Below are positions 10,836 through 24,056 of a stretch of 64,000 nt of DNA, one piece after another. Below the pieces are notes generated by a model that saw nothing but the letters and a program-made list of their open reading frames with translations, did no database searches and was not told the origin of the DNA. A program made the translations under genes and the position numbers. How positions within the stretch are numbered: position 1 is the first letter of the stretch; each line of letters begins with the position of its first letter. Source of the DNA: Loxodes magnus (Eukaryota; Ciliophora; Karyorelictea; Loxodida; Loxodidae); contig CAMPDV010002175.1 in the NCBI GenBank assembly GCA_946699065.1, forward strand, positions 1-64,000, in the 5' to 3' direction.

Positions 10836-13122
10836 AATTAAATTAAAAATTTAAAATAAGCTATTTTATAATCAAAATTAGTTAAAAGTAGAAAAAAGAT
10901 ATAATATATAGTAAAAAAATATGCAAATTAGATTAAAAAGAATAATAAAAAATTACATAATAAATATATTAATAAGGAAATAAATTAGCAATTAAATTAT
11001 ATAAATAATAAATAAATTCAGAGGCAAATATTTTAAATTTAATTAAAAATTATAAAGTCAGACTATAATTATATAATATAACTCAAACTGAAAAGAAGAA
11101 AACTAAAGATAATTTAAGATTGAGAGTAATTAAGATATTTGTATATATAACTAAAGTACTTAAGTAAAAATAAATTAAACTGTAATATAGTAAATTTATT
11201 TAAAAATTAATAAAATATATAATAAATTAAAAATAAACATTATATGATCATTAAAGAACTAACTTTCTGTAAAATTTTAATATTTAAATTAGTTTTATTC
11301 TTTAAGAAATAAAGTTTTATATAAAAGGATTAAAAAATGGCAAGGATAAAAAATTTAAATTCTCTAATTTAATTTAGATATCTAACTCAAGTGCCACAAA
11401 AATTACTCTTTGCTTTCCTGTATACAAATTTTATAGTAGCTTTTTGAAGCTATTAATTCGACACAAGTAAGAAAATCTTAGCTAGAACTATCAGTAGGTC
11501 AATAAGAAATAATTATGAAATATCTTGCAAATAGGAAGAAACAGACTCAAGATTTATAACTTAAAAAGATACTTAAATAAATAATTAAACTAGCAATAAA
11601 ATTAAACTAACCAATCTAAAATCTAGTTTAAGGAAAGCGAATATCGAAATGCACAAATAGACAAAATAGTTAATCTGTAAAAGGAATAACTTATTATTTT
11701 ACAGTCAAAGTTAAATATATGGATGAAAGCAAATAGAAAATATTAATTATAATAATAAAAAAAAGAAAAAATTAATTTAGAGCTTTCGATGAAAAATATA
11801 TACATAAAATTCTGTAAGTTTTTATCCTTAAAAAATTATAATTAAAAAAGTGATCAAATAGTAAGGCAATTTGAAAAAAGTATAAGGAAAATAAAAAGCT
11901 TTAATGTAATGGTCTAAAAAGACAATAGAAAAAAAGGAATATATACAAATGAAAATTAATTATAAAAATAACTAGGCAAACCCTTAAATTTGGAAAAAAA
12001 AAATTTTTTTTAATAAAATTCAAGCAATAAAGATTTATGGACGCAGGGTTAAAAAATGTCAAAATAATCAAAAGTTTTTTTGATATTTATAATAAAAATA
12101 ATTTTTTAATTATTTAAAATTATACAAAAATATAAATTGAAAACTTATAGTTGATCATTTTTATTTTTACAACTTCAAATTAATAGAAAACTTTATTATA
12201 TTAGTTACTATTAAATAAATATTAAATTTATTAAAGGTTTAAAAATAAAAATAATTTTCAATGCATTAAAATAAAATAATTTTCTAAATATCTTTTTTTA
12301 AGTTTACAATCAAATATGAAAAAGTTTAAATAACGAACTTAGAGTAAGTAATAATTCAGCAATTGAAAGAAAGACATTACAAATTCTTAGCTTTATGACT
12401 TATTTCTTATATAGCTTCATTATTTAGGACTTTTCTATGAAGTATAAGAATGAAGAAACTTTTTAAAGTTCACCATTGAGTAAAAATTTAGTTAGAACGG
12501 TATTTTAAATATATCTTTTTATTAGTAGTTGAAGATAAATAGCATTTCAATAAGTTTTGTAATCTCTAAAATTTTGACTAATAAGAATGTTAATTTCTCA
12601 TTTTTGTGTAAATTAACTTAAAAAAGATAGTTCACACTTAATATAATTTAATACATTTTTAATCTTAAAATTAAGAATAAAATGCATCAAAGTGAAGATT
12701 AATTTTTTAATAATTTTGATTTTCTTTTTTACCAAATTGCAAAAATTAAAATACAGTTCAAAAATCCCATAAAGTTTAGTTCTCTTTACAGAAATAATAT
12801 TCTTTTTTACAAAAAACGAATAAGAAAACACACACCTTAAAGACAATTTGAAAAGTAATTTTATAATTTAATGTTTTCTAGTAGAAATATTTGGAAAATT
12901 AATTCCATTTTTTAAATAGTTAATCTATAATATTTATTAATAATAACTAAAAAGCTTATTGATAAAAATAAATTTAATTAGAAGCATTTATATTATATTG
13001 AAAGATTCATGTTACAGTGAAAAATAATATAAGAAGAAGATATTCATAAATTTTTAAGATAAAAACTAAGACTAGCAAATATAATTAAAAATTAATATTA
13101 TTATCATTATTTGAATAGATAA
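10836..13122. other. AT-rich intergenic stretch
   Basis: More than 2 kb of very AT-rich DNA with no recognised protein motif or RNA gene. 12360-12480 is a little less AT-rich, but no family is recognisable. Confidence 0.45.
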
Positions 13123-14110
13123 AATGGAAGGATAAAGAAGGACACACCAAAGTTTTCCTAAGGAGGAGAAGAAAATTGAAGGAGTCTAGCATGCTATAAC
13201 CAACCCTAGTAGCAAAAAACCTTCAGACCTTTCATTAAGCTCCCTTACACCTAGCAAGATACTCCCCCGATCGCCGAAAAGTAAAAAAAAACAAAATCTA
13301 ATATAATAAAAATCGTTTAGTCAATTCTAGATCCCGCAATCACAAGAGAAAGACTAGCTAATAGTAGTGATATAGTTAACCGAGATGGTGCAGAATCTCA
13401 AGGTGGAAAAAAAATATGAAAAAGCAATTATTAGGTAAAAACATGCAAAATTCCGCAAGAATAGAGATCGATTTGAACGGGAGATCCAGTTACTTCGAGA
13501 TGAGCTTGCAACTCTGAAGATAGAGTTGGCGACAGCCAAGCAAACTATTTTCCGAACAAAAAAAAACTGGATATGATACATGAAACGGCAAAAAAGCCAA
13601 AGTAGCAATCTCTTCCTTAAACTTCCATAGTTGAAATAGACCTAATGGAGCTGGAAAACTCTCATCGCTCCAAAAATTTGAAACTCAACTCCCCAGCTCA
13701 AAAAGACTCAGACTAAGAAGAAAATAAAATGTTACACATATTGCTCAACTGGGTACTTCCTATCTCAATTATCCGGAATTTTTAAGAAGGTAGAAATAAT
13801 ATTGGTCTAGATTCTACTAGCAAGAGAAACGGGAAAGAAAGTAAAAATATTAAAGCGATAAGACATATTTTACGCTTAAGGGAGATTCTATAAAAAAGCC
13901 GTCCAGACAGAATCAAGAACCATAAGTTTGAATAAGAAATTTATTCTATGAAAATCCTAATCCTCTTGATTTTGATGACCTACCTCCTGGTTGGAAGTAC
14001 CAGCAAAATCCTCTTGTCTTTTAGCAGGAAAAGGCGTTAATCAATAAGAGGTGAAATACCGGAAAAAATATTTCTTGACTTTTACTTCATCTATTATTAT
14101 TATTATTTTT
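13123..14110 (+). pseudogene. Gag-like zinc-knuckle element (G3)
   Basis: From ATG 13123 the plus strand encodes a Lys/Gln/Ser-rich start, then a well-formed coiled coil with heptad-like spacing (LLRDELATLKIELATAKQ, near 13490-13550). Next comes CYTYCSTGYFLSQL at ~13728-13770, a knuckle remnant with an extra residue and no His or last Cys. The 3' end has GAGGTGAAATACC (~14048) and an ATT microsatellite (14088-14110), as in G2. It is a decayed member of the same family. No RT is attached. Confidence 0.6.
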
Positions 14111-14765
14111 AGAAAGTATAAAATCTCATTATTAATACATTTTACAAGACTTTTAAAAAAAATATGTTAAATTGCTAATTTTTTGTTCACCAGGCAACAT
14201 ACGTTTATTTAAAAATTTATAATAGTTATCTATTAAATTTATCTATAATTAATAAATATTTATTATAGTTTAAAAATAATTAAAAAATTAAAGGTCAAGA
14301 ATGATTAAAGTGTAAAGTTAAGGAAGATTTTTATTCTTAAGGAATTAAAGAAATTGTTATATTTGAATAATTTAAATTTTGTATGTATGTTGAGGTAATA
14401 AAGTATTAGTTAAACAGTTACTTTATTTATATTTATAAATAAATAATATTCATCATTTTCAATTTATTTAATCTTATTTCTAAATGTATAAAATTTTAGC
14501 TAGAATAAATATTATAATTGATCTATTTGTAAAAGAATTTTCCTTTTTTATTTTCTTATGTTTTTTAATTTGGTATTATTTAAGATTTGGAATGCTATTT
14601 ATTTAATTTTTATTTCTACAAAAGCAAACTTGTTGCTATTAATTGTAAAGTAATTCTTAATATAATATTTAATCAATTATAATCATAATCAATTATCGGA
14701 TTTCCCCTTTAATAGGATCATCAAAGTTTTAGTTAACTTTTATTAATAATAATATACAGTTAAAA
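14111..14765. other. AT-rich stretch, nothing recognised
   Basis: AT-rich spacer between two gag-like elements. No motif is seen. Confidence 0.45.
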
Positions 14766-15545
14766 ATGGTAGCAATAAGAAAAATACTTTCTAGATGCCA
14801 GGAGTTAAAGAAGCCAAGAGTCGGTGGGACTCATTAAGTAACTCCTCCGCACAAGCCTTAGAACACGACTATGAAGCAGGATTAACCTAAAACAAAGTCC
14901 TGAAGAAATAGAAATTTAACCAAACCTAATTAACTTAAAAATCAGACCTTTCAAGCACAAGAGGAAGATTATTACCAAGTTGACTACGAAGAATGGGATG
15001 TCCCTTACGTCGTCGAAAAACTACATAAGCTAGTGGGAGCTCTCAGGTTTGAGAATGTACAAATGCGGGAGAGGCTTGAACAAATCTCGCAAGAACCATT
15101 AGAGTTCCAATAAATGTAAACTGTTATCTATTAACTTAAGGAAGAAATCACCAAGATGAAAGGATCCTAAGTGGAGTTTCCTGGAGTGACAGCTAATTAC
15201 AACCTCAACTCCAACTTCAACCTTAGATTCAGCTGGACAAGATGAACGTGAAACTATCGTAATACTTTCCGTCCTTGCTATAAAAAAAACCTAAAGAACA
15301 ACAGCCAAGACAAAAAAGAGTGCTCAAAAGATGTTATTACTGTATGTAGACGAATCACCTAATAAGACAATGTTTAGAGTTCAAAAAGTGCAAAGAAAAA
15401 ATCAAGAGAATTATGGAAGAGACTAACCAAGATATATTACTCGAATAGATAATTCTACAGGGAAAAGATATTCAAGAAACTGGCAACTCCAAGAGGAACT
15501 TTGCCTTTAACAATAATGTAGACAGATCCCTCTCAGCTTTTTAAC
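14766..15545 (+). pseudogene. Gag-like zinc-knuckle element with intact knuckle motif (G4)
   Basis: ATG 14766 opens a frame with a basic N-terminus and an acidic, coiled region (EEWDVPYVVEKLHKLVGALR, ~14988-15050). In another frame lies a complete CX2CX4HX4C knuckle, CYYCMQTNHLIRQC (15332-15373), followed by a charged tail. The frame change between ~15100 and 15330 implies an indel or a small intron. The intact knuckle makes this one of the youngest-looking members. It ends near 15545 without a reverse transcriptase. The likely role is nucleic-acid-binding ORF1/gag of a retroelement. Confidence 0.6.
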
Positions 15546-15599
15546 ATAAAATCAGAGGCTAAATTTTATTAATTAATTAAGTATAAAAGTTTTATTAAT

Positions 15600-15994
15600 C
15601 AGTTTTTTATGAAATGTATCTTGTTGATTCCTAAATTGTTGATAGATTTTTTTATTCTTTCTTTTTAGCTCAGTTCTCTTCTAGCTCTTTTAAGAATATT
15701 CTACTTGTACTCTTTTTATCGTTTTCTTCATTGGTATCTTATTTTTTTTTCCTTTTGATTCATGTAATTCTATTTCATAGTGAAATTTTCTTCTTTAAAT
15801 TTAACTTTCTCGTGAGCGATATTTAACACTGTTTGTTCCCCTAGTCTTTTTTCTTCTATTATCGAAATTTTTTATTTATCGGCACTGCTTTGCCACTTAT
15901 ACTAACCTTTTACAGAATCAACATCTTAATATAAGTCTCTAATTATAAATGTAAACTAACTTTTGCTCTTTCTTAATATCCATAGAGTCTTCAT
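15600..15994 (-). other. Possible minus-strand coding block, charged and coiled
   Basis: The plus strand is pyrimidine-rich here. The minus strand reads from an ATG (15992-15994) as MKTLWILRKSKSQ, then KISIIEEKRLGEQTV and a Lys/Glu-rich helical stretch ending near 15600. Composition is protein-like and resembles the charged regions of the gag-like loci, but there is no diagnostic motif and no clear stop. It could be a broken gag-like copy in inverted orientation, tail to tail with G4. Confidence 0.3.
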
Positions 15995-17809
15995 TTATTT
16001 AGTTTTATTAGGATTTATTATCCAAGAACAGCTGCTAAATCTACTTTTAAGTAGTCAGAAGAGATATAATTAATTTAATAAATGATAGCATTTACAAAAT
16101 AAATGTTTAATTGTTATATTTCTATTTTCTTTCTATTCTTTTATTAATTTTGTTAGCTTTTCAATCCATTCTTCAAATAATTAGATTATTTTTAATTTGA
16201 TTCCTAATTTATTGTTCTTGTGTTACTTTCTTCAATTTATTTTAATTAAGTTACATACTTAAAACTTTTTCTTCTTTGAATACTAAATGTTAGGGGTTAC
16301 ATTTAGTAAGCTTTTATAATAATTTTAGTTTAAACTTTCTTATTTTCTAATTTTGCTTATTTATCTTATAATGCTTTAAATAAACATATTCTACTTTTAA
16401 TTTATTGACTTTAAGTAATAGTAATAATATTTTATGATTAAGTACTTGTATATTCTAGTAATATTCTTTTACTAAGAATACTAATTTATATATTATTTAA
16501 ATTCCTAAATTAGTTATAAAATTTATATTAAGTATTGTTTTTATATTAATAGCAGATTATCAAAGTTTCTTTTATCAGACTATAAATTTAAAAAATAGAA
16601 GTTAATATCCTTTTATTGTTTAGACACAAACTAATTTAGTTGTTAATCTCTATGTCTCATTTATAAGCTTTCCTATATTTTATTTAAAATCCTTATATTT
16701 AATATATAGTATTTACTGTCCATAGACATATGCTACCTTTATAGTATTTTATGTCTCTTTTAATAATAATGCATATTAAAACAGTAATAAATTCTTACAA
16801 TTAGATTTTCCTTAACAAGTACTTAGTAAAGTATAATGTTCCTATTAATTGATGGAAAAGTAAGAATATTAAATATTAGCTGCTAATTAATTTTGTTTAA
16901 TAACTATAGTTAAGAGAATAGAAAAGTTTAATATTTAAAATACACCTGCCAGTCATCTATTCCTTTCATATCATTCTATTTTGTTTTTACGAATAATCCA
17001 TTTTTTTTCTTAAGGTTTTTAATCTTATTTACTGTGATTAATGGTTACATATATACATAAATCTAATTAAATAACTTTAGAATAATTTCCAAATGATTTA
17101 ATATTATTATTTTGCATTTTCATAATCTCAAAACTTTAGTTTTAAGTATTTTATTAAAAAAATAACAAAACTAAATATCCTTGCTTTTTAATTTAATTAA
17201 AAATTCAGAGAAGAAATATATATAAATTCACTTTATTGTAAACATTATTTTTCTAATATTATTTAATACTTTTAATATTTTGAATTCTATATGAATAGGC
17301 CAATTAATTTTTCAAATATGTTCTTATTAAATAAAAATCTGATCAAAAGAAAATTTAATATTTTTATGATTTAAAATATTTTATCTTCATTTTATTTTAG
17401 ATTTTATTTTATTTTGTTTTTCTTTCAATAATTTTGTTAAAATTTCATAATTGAAAGTAAACTTTTTTTTAAATTAAATTAAACGTTTTTCACTTTAAAA
17501 CTTATTTTTAATATTTTTATATTGAAATTTTTTTATTTTTTTCCTTTTAGTTTTAATTTTTTATATTTAAAAATTTTTTAGTTTTATATTTTATTTAATT
17601 TTTATTAGTTTCATCTATAAAATTTTTAATAGTATTTATATTTTTTTTTCAATAAGTTTAATTTCCTGATTTTAGTCTTTACTATTTGAATTTTTAACTC
17701 TAAAAAGAAAATTACAATATAAAAATCATTAAGCATAAATTTAATGAAAGCAAATTTAAAATTTAATTATCTTACAAATATAAATACAAAATTTAAGGCT
17801 TTGATTTTT
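15995..17809. other. AT-rich intergenic stretch
   Basis: About 1.8 kb of AT-rich DNA with long T tracts around 17380-17700. No gene, RNA or repeat is recognised. Confidence 0.45.
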
Positions 17810-18690
17810 TGGAGGTATTTTAACCTCTTTTCCACCATCCTCTGGATTGTCCTAGAGGCTAAATTCTAAAGTTTGAAAATCTCTCAAACTCTTCTCCTTG
17901 ATATGTATTTTAATCCTTGATGTATCTTTTGCCTAGATAGTGATTAGTACCTATTTTCTTGTACATTTTCCAGAATTTGTTGTATTATATATTTCTCTTT
18001 TTATTTTTATCTGATAATTTATTTTCTTTTTGTTCTACAGCTTCTTCTAGCAGTTTCAGAAACTCTTATTTAAAGTAAAATTTCTAGCTTCTTTTTTATA
18101 GTAGTGTTTTAGAGATACTGTAATAATACCTTTTCATTTCTTATTTAGGTTTAAACCTGTAGTTTTTAACCTTCTATTATTATTGGTTTATTTCACTATT
18201 CCTTTAGTTTCATTTAACGCTGCAATTTTTGTTGATTTATTCTATTTTTTCTATCTTTTTGCTCAGTTCTTTCTGCTTCTATTGCTAGTTCTATACTTGG
18301 TTTCTCCGTTCTTGTGAAATATTTCAGGAGACTTAAGATCTCTTTCTTAAGTCATGAATCTCGATTCTTTCTCCTCTACTATTTCAAGTTTTTCAAAAAT
18401 CTCTTATTTCTTTTTTTCTTTATTTTTTTAACTTTTTCTGGAGATTCAGTTCCATTTTTATCAGCTAGCCATAGCTTATTTACTACTCCGTGGTGAAATT
18501 TTAGTTTCCCAAGTGTTATAATATTTTTAGCCAATTTTCTAGGTTCTCTTCAGTGATGGAACTTTTTATTTATTGGCAACCTTTTAGGAACCCTTTCCTG
18601 TCCTAGTTTTTCTAAGATGTTGTTAACTCCTGTTTTCTTAATACCTATAATTAACTTTTCAAAGCTCAAGCATTTAATTATTTATACTCA
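17810..18690 (-). pseudogene. Gag-like element on the minus strand (G7)
   Basis: Reverse-strand reading gives a Lys/Glu-rich, coiled-coil-like protein with a knuckle remnant KRYYYSISKTLLQKRS in which all Cys and the His are replaced. Its spacing matches CYYC...H...C of G4. At the 3' end, about 17819-17840, lies GAGGTTAAAATACCTCC (read on minus), the same stem-loop end as in G2 and G3. It begins about 25 bases after the tail of the SINE-like copy at 18691. It is a dead family member. Confidence 0.5.
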
Positions 18691-19123
18691 TAAATAAATA
18701 AAAAAATAAAAATGATTATAGAGCGCGTAGCACCTCATTGGCGCGCAGCTCTTTCAATATTAATATTTAATATTAAGAAAATGTTTTCATGTTTCTTGTT
18801 AAAATTCTAGAGGTCCGATGAGTCATGTCAGCTTCTCCAAATGGGGAATCTTCTTATCGAAATATATTCTTAAATCTTGAGTCAAATGTTTCAGTCTTCT
18901 TGAATAAGGTCCCGAATAAGAATTAGTTATTAAGTCGGTAATTAGAAGGCCCGTCAGTCAAAATTTCATACTGCTAGAGAGAACCCTCGGGGTAAGTTAG
19001 ATATGTCTCAACGGAGCTTATCCACCCTTCCCCGAGAGGGCATCTAGTGCGAGATTACTCGCAAATGCAGTATACACTGCATCAGATTACCTACTAATTT
19101 ATCTGACGCGGCCGACATCCATT
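18691..19123 (-). mobile_element. SINE-like element, copy 1b, with a chain of perfect stem-loops
   Basis: Read on the minus strand: head ATGGATGTCGGCC (19110-19123), then three consecutive perfect inverted repeats at 19082-19106 (6-bp arms), 19065-19082 (ATGCAGT/ACTGCAT) and 19048-19063 (TGCGAG/CTCGCA), then a CCCGAG/CTCGGG region. The 3' hairpin (18720-18752) is shared with LINE-A, and a TAAATA-rich tail follows at 18691-18715. The copy at 7135 matches end to end but has broken stems. No A or B box of RNA polymerase III was found. The element is probably a SINE mobilised by a LINE that recognises the 3' hairpin. Confidence 0.75.
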
Positions 19124-19149
19124 TTATATAATATATATAATAAAATACG

Positions 19150-19805
19150 TAAAAAATATTAAAACTGACATTTGAATTAATAAAGAAGAAGTTGATGCAA
19201 AAAAAGATAAAAACAGTAAAAAGCTATTTATCATATAATTTAATGAAGAGACTAAATATAACAGTAGAAAAAATCAAGATATCTGTCTAAAAGTGAGATC
19301 TATAATCGTTTAAAGCATATCACAAAAAAAGAGCAAACAATATAAAATTTAGCAATAAAAAGCTAATAGAACTGGGAGATAGGCATGAAAAAGTATAAGA
19401 AAATTGGCAAAAATGCAATTGAAAATCAAAAAATGACAAGCATAAAAGCAGGAAATAGAGGATAAATAGATCTGGAACAAGATAATGGTCCTGCACCACT
19501 CAAGAAATTATCTTAGTTAATTATGAAGAAATGCTATTTCTTGCAGAAGCGAAAACACCTTTATCAACAGTACTAGTTTTTCTATAAAAGGTAGAGCTTA
19601 TTGAGAAGAGAGATAGTGATTAGAAAAGAAAATATCATAATATTTTAGGAAGATGTCCAGCTATCCCTAGAGAATTATATATAAGAAGTAATTGACACTT
19701 AATCGGGAATTAGAACAGTAGAGAAGAGTAGATTGGAGAGTAGAGTAGTTCTATCACTGATAAAAATTGACTACTTGGAAATGGGTTTGTAAATCCCAGA
19801 AAATG
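19150..19805 (+). pseudogene. Gag-like element, decayed (G5)
   Basis: Purine-rich plus-strand block encoding a Lys/Gln-rich stretch. Near 19525-19570 is KCYFLQKRKHLYQQY, a knuckle in which the first Cys and the His remain but the second and last Cys are lost. At 19781-19795 is a stem-loop (GGGTTTGTAAATCCC), in a position comparable to the 3' stem-loops of G2, G3 and G7. Start and end are approximate. It is a dead family member. Confidence 0.45.
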
Positions 19806-20238
19806 AGTTAAACTTCTTACATTTAGCCTATTTTAATGTAAATATTCCTTTATAACTATTTTAATTATATTTATTAAAAAATTTAAATTTATTTATTTTA
19901 GAATTAAACTAAAAGTCTCTTTAATTAAGTAAAATACTTATTACTATATAGTTAGTCTAAGCTATAGAAGGTTATAGATCTAGTTATGATTATACCTTAT
20001 ATTGAGAAATCATTTTTTTCTTATTATAAAAATATAAACTATAAATGCTAGTATGAGCAAATGGACAAGAAATTTAATGTCTCTCAACTATTAAAGATAT
20101 AAAATAAACTTTAGACTACTTGTTATAAATATCTAGTTACCTTATATATTTACCACTTTATAATCAAATAAGTTGCTATTTTTACTTTTTTAATTCTTTT
20201 GCTTTCGTTTTTGTTAGAAATCAAATAAGCTAAATAAA
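19806..20238. other. AT-rich spacer
   Basis: Short AT-rich stretch between two gag-like loci. Nothing is recognised. Confidence 0.45.
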
Positions 20239-21095
20239 ATGGAAAATATCAAAATTCTAGAAATCCAAAAATACTTGCTAACTATGAATCTAAGGATTAG
20301 CTATGTTTAAAAGCAAAAAAAGGATACTGAAGAAGATTATTTTATCTAGCGATGAAACAATTGTATAATAAATAATAGATAGAAGAAAATTCAAGTTCCT
20401 CTTCAGAAGGAAAATTATAGTCGGAACAATAGAGAAGAATCCAATTAAGATTGAGGAAAAACTAGAACTATAATTTCAACTCAATTAAATGAAAAGAACA
20501 ATCAAAGAATATCAAGAAGCAATATACAATAAAGGAGAAAAATAAGAGAATTGATGAATTTAATAGAAGATTAAAATAATGAATTATTAATAATAATATG
20601 TCAGCTAATCTGAAATAATTTAGTCACGGAATAGCAAATATACGAATATTCTTAAACTAATTCTAAGTAAAACCAAGATACGATTATTGAAAAGGATTTT
20701 AATTAAGCAAATGATCAAGAATAACAGAACGATGAAAAGATTGACTGAGATTTACTGAAAAGAATTAATTAACTTGAATAAAAAGTATTTCAAAAGAAAT
20801 TTTAGAAAAGTTAACTAGATACTGCTTGTACTGCAAATCAAAATGACATTTATTAAAACAATGTTATGACTGAAATAAGATTTAAGTTAGAGAGTAATAA
20901 AGAACTTGAAGAATGATCAATAACTTTTGATTACTTAAAACGGAGACTATAAGAGGAAATATTCTCAGAAAGAGCAGAAAATTCTTTGTGGCTACTTCCC
21001 CACGTTAAAATCTTGGTTGTAGTATCTATCCATGTAAAAAAGGAAGAGAACCTGGTTGAAAAACTAAGGGAAGAGCAAAACATTAATAATTTTTA
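20239..21095 (+). pseudogene. Gag-like element with intact knuckle motif (G6)
   Basis: From ATG 20239 the plus strand encodes a Lys/Glu/Gln/Asn-rich protein with many TAA/TAG (Gln) codons. A complete knuckle CLYCKSKWHLLKQC lies at 20823-20864, its TGA read as Trp. The knuckle is in a different frame from the ATG, so there is at least one indel or an unrecognised intron. The locus ends near 21095. With G4 it is one of two copies whose CX2CX4HX4C signature survives. Confidence 0.55.
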
Positions 21096-24056
21096 GTTTA
21101 CATATACATATATAATTAATTAGCTATTTCCTCTGCTTATTTTATTAAGATTTATTACTTATTAAGTAATCAATAAGATAGTAGAAGCTGTCTTATTTAT
21201 CTTTAATAAATTAACAGTAATAAACTCTATCAAATAATAAGCTCTTAATTTAATTTTTATATATTCCAACTTTGATTACTAAAATTTTCCTAAGGTAAAT
21301 TAATTTCTTCAAATATTTTTAAAACATAATATCTTAAATCTTAAACAACTAAAATATCTTAGATAATGTTTGAAATATGAAATAAAATAAATTGCTTTAT
21401 GCATTATTTATTGATTTATATCATAAAACATTAGATTAAATTCAGTCTATAAGGCAATTATTTATAAGCTTATATATCTAATTTTAATGATATACTTATA
21501 TCCTTAATAGTGTTATAATAATTTATTGTTGCTTATTAACTAGATAAATTAAATAATTAGCGTAGTTATATTTATTTATTAAAGAAAAATTTAAAAAATA
21601 AAAATATCATAAGATTTGTTTATTCATTATATGAGCAGATTCAAATTACTAAACTTAAATAATTTTACCTAGAAATAAGTTTTTTAAATCAAAGTAAATA
21701 GCTAGTAAGGTATTCAGACATCCTTACCTTTATCGGTTAACAATAGAAAAATGTTTCTTAATTATATAAGCTTAGTTAAGATATATAAATACCTTATTAA
21801 AAATTAATAGTTCTTATACTTTATGAAGTAATAGAAAGGATTAGTGTTGATAATTACTTTAATTGTATTTAGTCATGTAATTCTTCATAATCAAATAGGT
21901 ATTTTTGTTTATTTATAGCTTTTTATGAAAATTATTAATTAACTAAAGATAAATATAAGGGGCTGTAAATGATTTAGTATATAAATAGAGACTTTCATTA
22001 TAATTAAAAACTAAAGATGCTATATTTCTTTTTAATATAATTTAAAAGAGATTTTTGTTATTATTATTATTATTAGCATTTTCCATAAATATGAAATGTG
22101 ATTTAGATATATTAATGAAAATAAATCTTAGTTAAAATTACTATAATTAACTTAAAAAAAGATTTATTGTATGAAGTTTCTGATTTAATTATAACTAAAA
22201 ATGACATTTAATATGATAAATAAAGAGAAGCATTTAGATAAAAGTTTTTATTTCTACTCTTTAAACAAATAAATTTTAGTATCTTTCTTAAAACTAAATT
22301 ATGTCTATCTAACACCCAATTATTAGTCACTGCTTAAAACTTAATTTTTATCTCTTATATATTTTTTAAATCAAGTAAATTATTAAGAAAAGCTGTTTAA
22401 AATTTTATTTAAGTTATTATTTTAAAGTAGGTATTCTAAAAACAAAAATCAATCTAGATATTCATTTAAAAATGTTATGAAGATTTAAGTTTTAGACTAA
22501 AAAGTATTAATATAACCTAAATCATAAGACACATTTCATCAAAATAATTTTATAAATATATCTTCTTTCTTTTATCACTTATCTTGGAATTCCACTATTG
22601 CTTGTTCATCCTTTTTGTTTTAAATTAGCAATATACACTTCATTTAATTTTCTTGTTCATAAGTCTCAAATAATGAGTATATAGTAGTATAATTGATTTA
22701 TACCTTTTGTATAGAAAATAATTTATAACTATAAGGTAATTTGACTTTATATTATTTGAAAATAAATAGAGATTTAAATAACTATAAAACTAGAGATATA
22801 TTAATTTGCTTATAGATACTCTAATCATTTATCTTTTTATTTTTATTTATATACTCAACATTTTAAAGTAAATCTTATGCTTCTGAAATATTTATTTATA
22901 GCTATTGCTTTAGCATAATCAACTCTTTATCCTTTATTATGAAAAAGATCCTTAGCTTTAAAGTGTATAGTAAGTTGCTAAGATAACTCTAATCCCTTTT
23001 TAAACAGTATCCAGTTAAAGTTTAATAGTTATAGGTACTTTAGTTCATATATGAACTTTAATTATTATAAGCATACCTATAGCATACATGAACATTCCTT
23101 TATTTATGAATCAGTTAAATCAAACTTGACAATTTAATTTCCAACTAAGATTATAATAAAAATAATAGGAAGGAGAGTTGGTTAATAATAGAGTGTTAGG
23201 TAAAACTTAATTAAGCATTTAGTTAAATTTTATTTAGCTAATTTAAATTTAAAAATAAATTATGAAGCATTCATATAACAAACTACTTCGGTTTATTTTT
23301 TAAATTTAGAACCATTAATCTAGTTGTTCATTTATCCTTACCTTTTCCTTTATTTAAATGCTAGCTAAGAGCTAACTATAAGAAAACTTGTTGAATAGCT
23401 TATAATTTTAAGCTTCCATCATCTATAGCTTAGTATATTTAGCAATCAATCAATTTCTTTTTTTATTTTCCACTTTTTGGACTTAATAAAAAGCTTGTTT
23501 ATCACAAAGCTTTCAAAACAAAATATTAGTCATCTAAATATTTCTTAGGTATATTAAAGCCTTTTTAATTAATTTTCAGAAACCCTTAAGATTTATGAAT
23601 TTTAGACATTAATTAAATAACTAAGCACTTTGATAGCTTTTAAAATAAAATCTAATTCAGAATTTTATTTAATAGCTATAAAATCTTTATTGGTCTGCTT
23701 TAAAAGAATAATCTTCAGAAGTATTTAGATAAATAAATATAAATAGGATATCTTTTATTTAAATTACTTACATGCTTAGTAAACTCAAAACAGTATATTA
23801 AATCAAATACACGCTATAAATTAAAATTTAGTTTTATTGGTGCTTAGTCCAAGCAAAAAACTCGCTAGAATGTATTCATAAATAGATTATCAAAAGACTA
23901 AGTATTTTCTAATTAATTGTGATGCTTGTATAGTTCTAGTTTATTGTCATTTCATTTATTTAAAATGAAGGCTTCTTTTAAAGAGAATTTCAGCTTTAGC
24001 TTTAAGAAGTTATAGTTAACTTTAATTTAATTATTTAGTTTCTTATGCAACCAAAA
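21096..24056. other. AT-rich intergenic stretch upstream of the kelch gene
   Basis: About 3 kb of AT-rich DNA with a short ATT microsatellite at 22050-22070. No motif or RNA gene is seen. It presumably includes the promoter of the downstream gene, but no element can be named. Confidence 0.45.
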
